NCBI GenBank assembly: GCA_937864275.1 | Contig: CALMIW010000307.1 | Span: 1-8,344, forward strand | DNA length: 8,344 bases | From: an uncultured Dehalococcoidia bacterium | Lineage (GTDB): Bacteria; Chloroflexota; Dehalococcoidia; Tepidiformales; Tepidiformaceae | Direction: 5' to 3' | Shown here: positions 5,158 through 8,344 of the stretch, in pieces | How the letters are laid out: every line of letters starts with the position of its first letter | Position numbering within the stretch: the first letter of the stretch is position 1 | Notes under the pieces: generated by a model | The model's input: the letters and a program-made list of their open reading frames with translations, nothing else | Databases searched by the model: none | What the model was told of the DNA's origin: nothing | Translations under genes and position numbers: made by a program

Positions 5158-6384
5158 ATGACCCAGAAGCAGACTCCTCCCGCCCTTGGCATGAGCCTTT
5201 CGCCCGTGAACCCGGAGTACCAGAAGGACCCGTTCACGCTTCTCGATGAGGTCCGCGAACAGGGCCGCGCCGTCTACGACGAGATGTTCGGTCGCTACAT
5301 CGTCAGCCGCTTCGAAGACGTTCAGGCGATCCTGAACGACCGCGACCTGAACGTGGACCCCCGCAAGGCCGACGAGTCCAGCCTGATGGCGAGCTTCCGC
5401 CAGCGGTTCGCGGGCGACAACCGCGAGCCGTCGATGCTCTTCCTCGACCCGCCGGACCACACCCGCCTGCGCGGCCTGGTCTCGAAGGCCTTCACCCCTC
5501 GCGCGATCGAGCAGATGCGCGACCGCATCGGCGCGATCGCCAACGAACTGCTCGACAAGGTCGAGGGCCAGTCGTCGTTCGACCTGATGACTGCCTTCTG
5601 TCAGCCGTATCCGACCATCGTGATCGCCGAGATGCTCGGCGTGGACCCGAAGGACCAGGCCGACTTCAAGCGCTGGACCGACGATGGCGTGGCCGCGGGC
5701 TTCGACCCGTTCGCCAGCGAGGAGACCCAGAAGCGTGCGAAGGTCGCCAGGGAACAGCTCGAGGAGTACCTCCGCAAGGCTATCGCCGAGCGCCGCGCCG
5801 AACCGAAGGACGACCTCATCACCGCGCTCCTCCACGCCGAGGACGAGGGCAACTTCTTCAACGACGAAGAAGTCGTTTCCATGATTGCCCTCCTCCTGGG
5901 AGCCGGGAACGTCACCACTACCGACCTCCTCGGGAACGGCGTGAAGAACCTGCTCCAGAATCCCGAGCAGGTCCGGATCCTGCGGGACGACCCGTCGCTC
6001 GTTACGAATGCTGTCGAGGAGATGCTGCGCTACGAAGGGCCCGTAACCTTCACCGGCCGGATTGCCGTCGATGACCGCGAACTGGCCGGCTGCCCCATGC
6101 ACAAGGGCCAGTCCGTCACGCTCGCCATTGGCGGTGCGAACTACGACCCGCGCCTCCATAAGGATCCGCACAAGTTCGACGTGACGCGCGAGGACATCGA
6201 CCACGTCGCCTTCGGCGGTGGCCGCCGCTACTGCCTCGGGGCGCCCCTCGCCCGGCTGGAAGCCCAGATCGGCCTGAAGACGCTTCTCGACCGGTTCCCG
6301 AACCTCCGCATGCCGGAGCAGGAGCTGGTCTGGAAGACGGTCCCCGGCTTCCGTGGCCTCGAGAAGTTGATCGTCGAGGTGTAA
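5158..6384 (+). CDS. Cytochrome P450 monooxygenase (soluble bacterial class I type)
   Basis: A 408-aa soluble P450 of normal bacterial length with no membrane anchor. It shows, in order, the C-helix region PPDHTRLRGLVSKAFTPR with H101 and R103, the I-helix LLLGAGNVTTTDLLG (A249, G250, T253), the K-helix E288-x-x-R291, and the haem loop FGGGRRYCLGAPLAR with C359 as thiolate ligand. The family inserts one oxygen atom into an organic substrate using electrons from a ferredoxin and reductase; none is encoded in the window, so partners must be elsewhere. Two oddities: the usual acid before the I-helix Thr is V252, and the position often held by His in the haem motif is R357, a common variant. I choose ATG 5158 because the P450 N-terminus is then standard; the frame extends 20 codons to a GTG at 5098, but those residues are Cys/Ser/Pro-rich, unlike the family, and overlap the promoter. 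It is convergent with the CoA-transferase, 3 bp apart. The substrate is unknown. Confidence 0.93.
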   Translation: MTQKQTPPALGMSLSPVNPEYQKDPFTLLDEVREQGRAVYDEMFGRYIVSRFEDVQAILNDRDLNVDPRKADESSLMASFRQRFAGDNREPSMLFLDPPDHTRLRGLVSKAFTPRAIEQMRDRIGAIANELLDKVEGQSSFDLMTAFCQPYPTIVIAEMLGVDPKDQADFKRWTDDGVAAGFDPFASEETQKRAKVAREQLEEYLRKAIAERRAEPKDDLITALLHAEDEGNFFNDEEVVSMIALLLGAGNVTTTDLLGNGVKNLLQNPEQVRILRDDPSLVTNAVEEMLRYEGPVTFTGRIAVDDRELAGCPMHKGQSVTLAIGGANYDPRLHKDPHKFDVTREDIDHVAFGGGRRYCLGAPLARLEAQIGLKTLLDRFPNLRMPEQELVWKTVPGFRGLEKLIVEV

Positions 6385-6387
6385 TCC

Positions 6388-7614
6388 CTAACCTGCCGCC
6401 GGGTTCACCGGCGCGCCCGCGATAACCCCGGCGCGTTCCAACTCGGCAATCTCAGCATCGCCGAGGCCCAACAGTCCGCGCAGGATCTCCTCGTTGTGTT
6501 CGCCGAAGAGCGGAGCGTGGCGCTTCAGTGTGGGCGTGGCTTCGCGGAACTGCCAGGCGCTCCGGGGCTGCTTCCACGCGTGCATCCGCGGGTGCGGCAG
6601 CTCCACCCAGAAGCCTCGTTCGTCCAGGTGCATGTCTTCGTGGACCGTGACGGTGTTCAGCACCCGCCCGGCGGCGATGGCCCGGGCCGCGAGTTGTTCG
6701 AGGAGCCACTGAGGCTCTTTGTCGGCCGTCCACTGCGAGATCCGCCGGTCGATCTCTTCGAGCCGGGCAGCGCCCGAAGTCCCGGAGAGGTCCTGCTCCA
6801 GCCCGAAGTGGTGTGACAGGTCGTTCCACTGTCCCTCGGTCCGGACGGTGATCGCGATCCACTGGTCATCGCCGGCGCAGCGATACACGCCCTGCGCGAA
6901 GTAGCGGGCATCGCGGTTGCCCCGCTGAGGGGTCGCCTCGCCGCGCAGCGCGCGCGCGGCGAAGGCCTCGCCGATCAGCGTCGACATGACTTCGCGCTGT
7001 CCGAGATCGATGAACACGCCTTCGCCTGTCTTCCGCCGCTGGATAAGCGCCAGTGCGACAGCGGCCGCTGCCGCCTTTCCCGCCACCGGGTCCCCATAGG
7101 AGAGTCCGGTCTTCATCGGGACGCCGTCGTCGCCATAGCCGGTGAGCGAAGCGAGTCCGCTCATCTGCTCGATGATGGGCCCGAAGCCGACCTGGTCGCG
7201 CTCCGGCCCGGTCTTCCCATATCCGGCCATGCTGATGAGGATGATGTCGGGCTTCACCGCCTTCAGCACGCCGTAACCCAACCCGAGGTTGTCCAGCACG
7301 TCCGCCCGGTAGTTCTCGATGACGACGTCGCACTTCGCGATCAGCTTGAGGAACGTCTGCCTGCCCAGGTCCTGCGCCAGGTCGAGGGTCAGCGACTTCT
7401 TGTCGCGGTTGTAATCGTTGAAGTACCACGAGCTGTTCCACGGCTCGGCCTCGTCCGGCAGCGGGATGAGGGTGCGTATGTTGTCCCAGGCGCGGGGCGA
7501 TTCGATCTTGATGACCTCGGCGCCCATTTCCGCGAGGACGCGGGTTGCGTACGGCCCGGCCCACATCATCGTCAGGTCGGCGACCCGGATGCCTTCCAGC
7601 GGCAGCTTCTTCAC
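6388..7614 (-). CDS. Family III (CaiB/BaiF) CoA-transferase, catalytic-Asp-containing subunit
   Basis: A 408-aa cytoplasmic enzyme of typical family III length. The N-terminal motif IRVADLTMMWAGPYATRVL and the following GAEVIKIE form the CoA-binding opening of the family. FNDYNRDKKSLTLDL, ADVLDNLGLGY and PDIILISMAGYGKTGP follow in the usual order. TGLSYGDP holds the expected catalytic D175, which forms the acyl-aspartyl anhydride. A C-terminal family segment ends in HAPLFGEHNEEIL. These enzymes move CoA between carboxylic acids; substrates cannot be read from sequence. The GTG at 7614 is chosen because the family motif begins eight residues later, GGGGGTG lies upstream, and the start overlaps the stop of the upstream paralogue in GTGA (7611-7614). 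The same frame stays open upstream to 8136, but that part is Arg-rich and lies opposite real coding. The overlap suggests co-translation with the upstream paralogue, as in two-subunit family III enzymes. It converges on the P450 gene. Confidence 0.92.
   Translation of the reverse strand: MKKLPLEGIRVADLTMMWAGPYATRVLAEMGAEVIKIESPRAWDNIRTLIPLPDEAEPWNSSWYFNDYNRDKKSLTLDLAQDLGRQTFLKLIAKCDVVIENYRADVLDNLGLGYGVLKAVKPDIILISMAGYGKTGPERDQVGFGPIIEQMSGLASLTGYGDDGVPMKTGLSYGDPVAGKAAAAAVALALIQRRKTGEGVFIDLGQREVMSTLIGEAFAARALRGEATPQRGNRDARYFAQGVYRCAGDDQWIAITVRTEGQWNDLSHHFGLEQDLSGTSGAARLEEIDRRISQWTADKEPQWLLEQLAARAIAAGRVLNTVTVHEDMHLDERGFWVELPHPRMHAWKQPRSAWQFREATPTLKRHAPLFGEHNEEILRGLLGLGDAEIAELERAGVIAGAPVNPAAG
6397..6413. 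terminator. GC hairpin just past the P450 stop, inside the CoA-transferase 3' end
   Basis: CGCCGG (6397-6402) pairs perfectly with CCGGCG (6408-6413) around the loop GTTCA. It begins 13 nt after the P450 stop and lies within the last codons of the convergent CoA-transferase gene, where it encodes Ala-Pro-Val-Asn-Pro-Ala. No T tract follows on the plus strand. It may slow RNA polymerase leaving the P450 gene, but it could equally be a by-product of GC-rich coding. Confidence 0.25.
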
Positions 7615-8344
7615 GCCGGCACCCCCAGCCACTCGGCAAGGACCGAGTCCGTGTCGCCGCCCGCGGCGCGCAACTCCCCCGGTACCCAGGGCAGCCCGAG
7701 GAACGGGCGGCCCGGGACCATCGCGGTACCTTCGGGGGTGGCGACGGCATCGAAGAAGTGGCGCTCGGCCAGGCTCGCGTTCCCCAGCAGGTCGGCGGGC
7801 GTCATCACGGCACCGAAAGGGACTTTGTAGCGCGCGCCGAGGTCCAGGATTTCCTGCTTCGTGTGCTCGGCGAACCAGCCGTAGAGCTTCGCCTGGAGTT
7901 CGTCGTCGTGGTTCGGGCGCTCCATTCGATCGCGGAAGCGAGGCTCGTCGAGTTCCGGGTCGCCGACGACCGTGAACAGCGCCGGGATCTGGCGCTCGAG
8001 CGCGCAGACGCCGGCGAAGCCATCGGCGCACGGGTAGATGCCCCATGCCGCGCGCGTGTGGTTGCCGGCGCGCATGCTCACGGTTCCGTTGTAGGCGCCG
8101 CCGGGGCCGTACAGTTCGAGCATCCCGGCCATGCACTCCTGGATCGAGATGTCGACCCAGTCGCCTTCGCCGTGGACCAGCGCGCCCAGGTATGCCGTCA
8201 CGGCCGCGCCGAAGCCGTTCAGCCCGCCCAGTTACATCGCCTGGCTGCCGCCGGTCACGAGCTGTTCCCGCTGGGGCATTCCGGTGGTCGATCTGTTTCC
8301 ACCCATCGCGAATGACGAGACGTTCGTCGCTTCCAGGCCCGCTA
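7611..8344 (-). pseudogene. Second CaiB/BaiF-family CoA-transferase-like gene, interrupted by an in-frame TAA; 5' end beyond the window
   Basis: The minus-strand frame reads without shift from the window edge to the stop at 7611-7613, except for one TAA at 8232-8234. Before the stop it encodes 36 residues ending TGGSQAM; after it comes LGGLNGFGAAVTAYLGALVH, then GEGDWVDISIQE and 176 further residues. The segment from TGGSQAM to GEG aligns without gaps to TGLSYGDP...GEG of the downstream CoA-transferase, so both sides belong to one family III gene. TAA sits where relatives often have Tyr (as in Y-L-x-G-L-N), and one base change, G to T on the plus strand at 8232, would turn TAC into TAA. In that alignment the catalytic Asp position is Met, so the protein would be a non-catalytic subunit even if intact. 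Restart at GTG 8201 would give a 196-aa C-terminal piece. A sequencing error is a real alternative. The stop overlaps the next gene in GTGA. Confidence 0.72.

Noticed and set aside
5122..6204. 360-codon open frame antisense to the P450 gene
   Set aside because: The P450 has every family motif in the other strand. This frame shows no motif, and its composition (Val/Glu/Gly-rich) mirrors the P450 codons.
7615..8136. N-terminal extension of the CoA-transferase to 582 residues
   Set aside because: The extra residues are Arg/Pro-rich and overlap the second CoA-transferase-like gene in another frame. The family N-terminus starts right at GTG 7614.

Overview
This is a GC-rich, gene-dense bacterial window, probably chromosomal. 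It contains eight complete or nearly complete genes, one gene cut off at the left edge and one broken gene running off the right edge. The gene mix is a TetR-controlled operon with a mycothiol-dependent-type (TIGR03083/MDMPI) protein, a soluble class I-type P450, paired family III CoA-transferases, a stand-alone LuxR-type HTH protein, and a mix of Shine-Dalgarno-led and apparently leaderless starts. This suits an Actinomycetota or Chloroflexota (Dehalococcoidia-like) genome. No rRNA or marker gene is present, so the taxonomy is inference. No mobile element, CRISPR array, tRNA or phage gene was seen, and no gene-free stretch exceeds about 115 bases.

Layout, left to right. Bases 1-51 (minus) are the first 17 codons of a Gfo/Idh/MocA-type oxidoreductase. 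A divergent 104-bp spacer separates it from a 95-aa LuxR-type HTH protein (156-443, plus). That gene converges on a 12-TM MFS transporter (440-1753, minus), and the two stop codons share one CTAG. The MFS gene is the last of three minus-strand genes. Upstream of it are an MDMPI-family protein (1834-2679) and a TetR regulator (2676-3341), which overlap by ATGA. A 13-bp perfect dyad (3351-3363) sits in the tetR promoter and is a likely operator. Further upstream on the same strand is a HAD phosphatase (3424-4107). Divergent from it is an aldose 1-epimerase-like protein (4166-5044, plus), then a cytochrome P450 (5158-6384, plus) whose upstream region carries two dyads built on CGAA/TTCG arms. Only 3 bp separate the P450 stop from that of a convergent family III (CaiB/BaiF) CoA-transferase (6388-7614, minus). 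Immediately upstream of that gene, overlapping it by GTGA, is a second CaiB/BaiF-type gene (7611 to beyond 8344). It has an in-frame TAA at 8232-8234 and lacks the catalytic Asp.

How the genes may work together (inference): the TetR/MDMPI/MFS group looks like an inducible set that senses, chemically handles and transports a small organic compound. The two CoA-transferase genes look like the two subunits of one heteromeric enzyme, one active and one catalytically dead, with the dead one now interrupted. The P450 has its own promoter and probably its own control. No P450 redox partner is encoded here. Most of the window is ordinary accessory metabolism. The points worth a second look are the interrupted CoA-transferase pair, the dyads upstream of the P450 and tetR, and the recurring TANNNT-N6-start arrangement that suggests leaderless transcripts.
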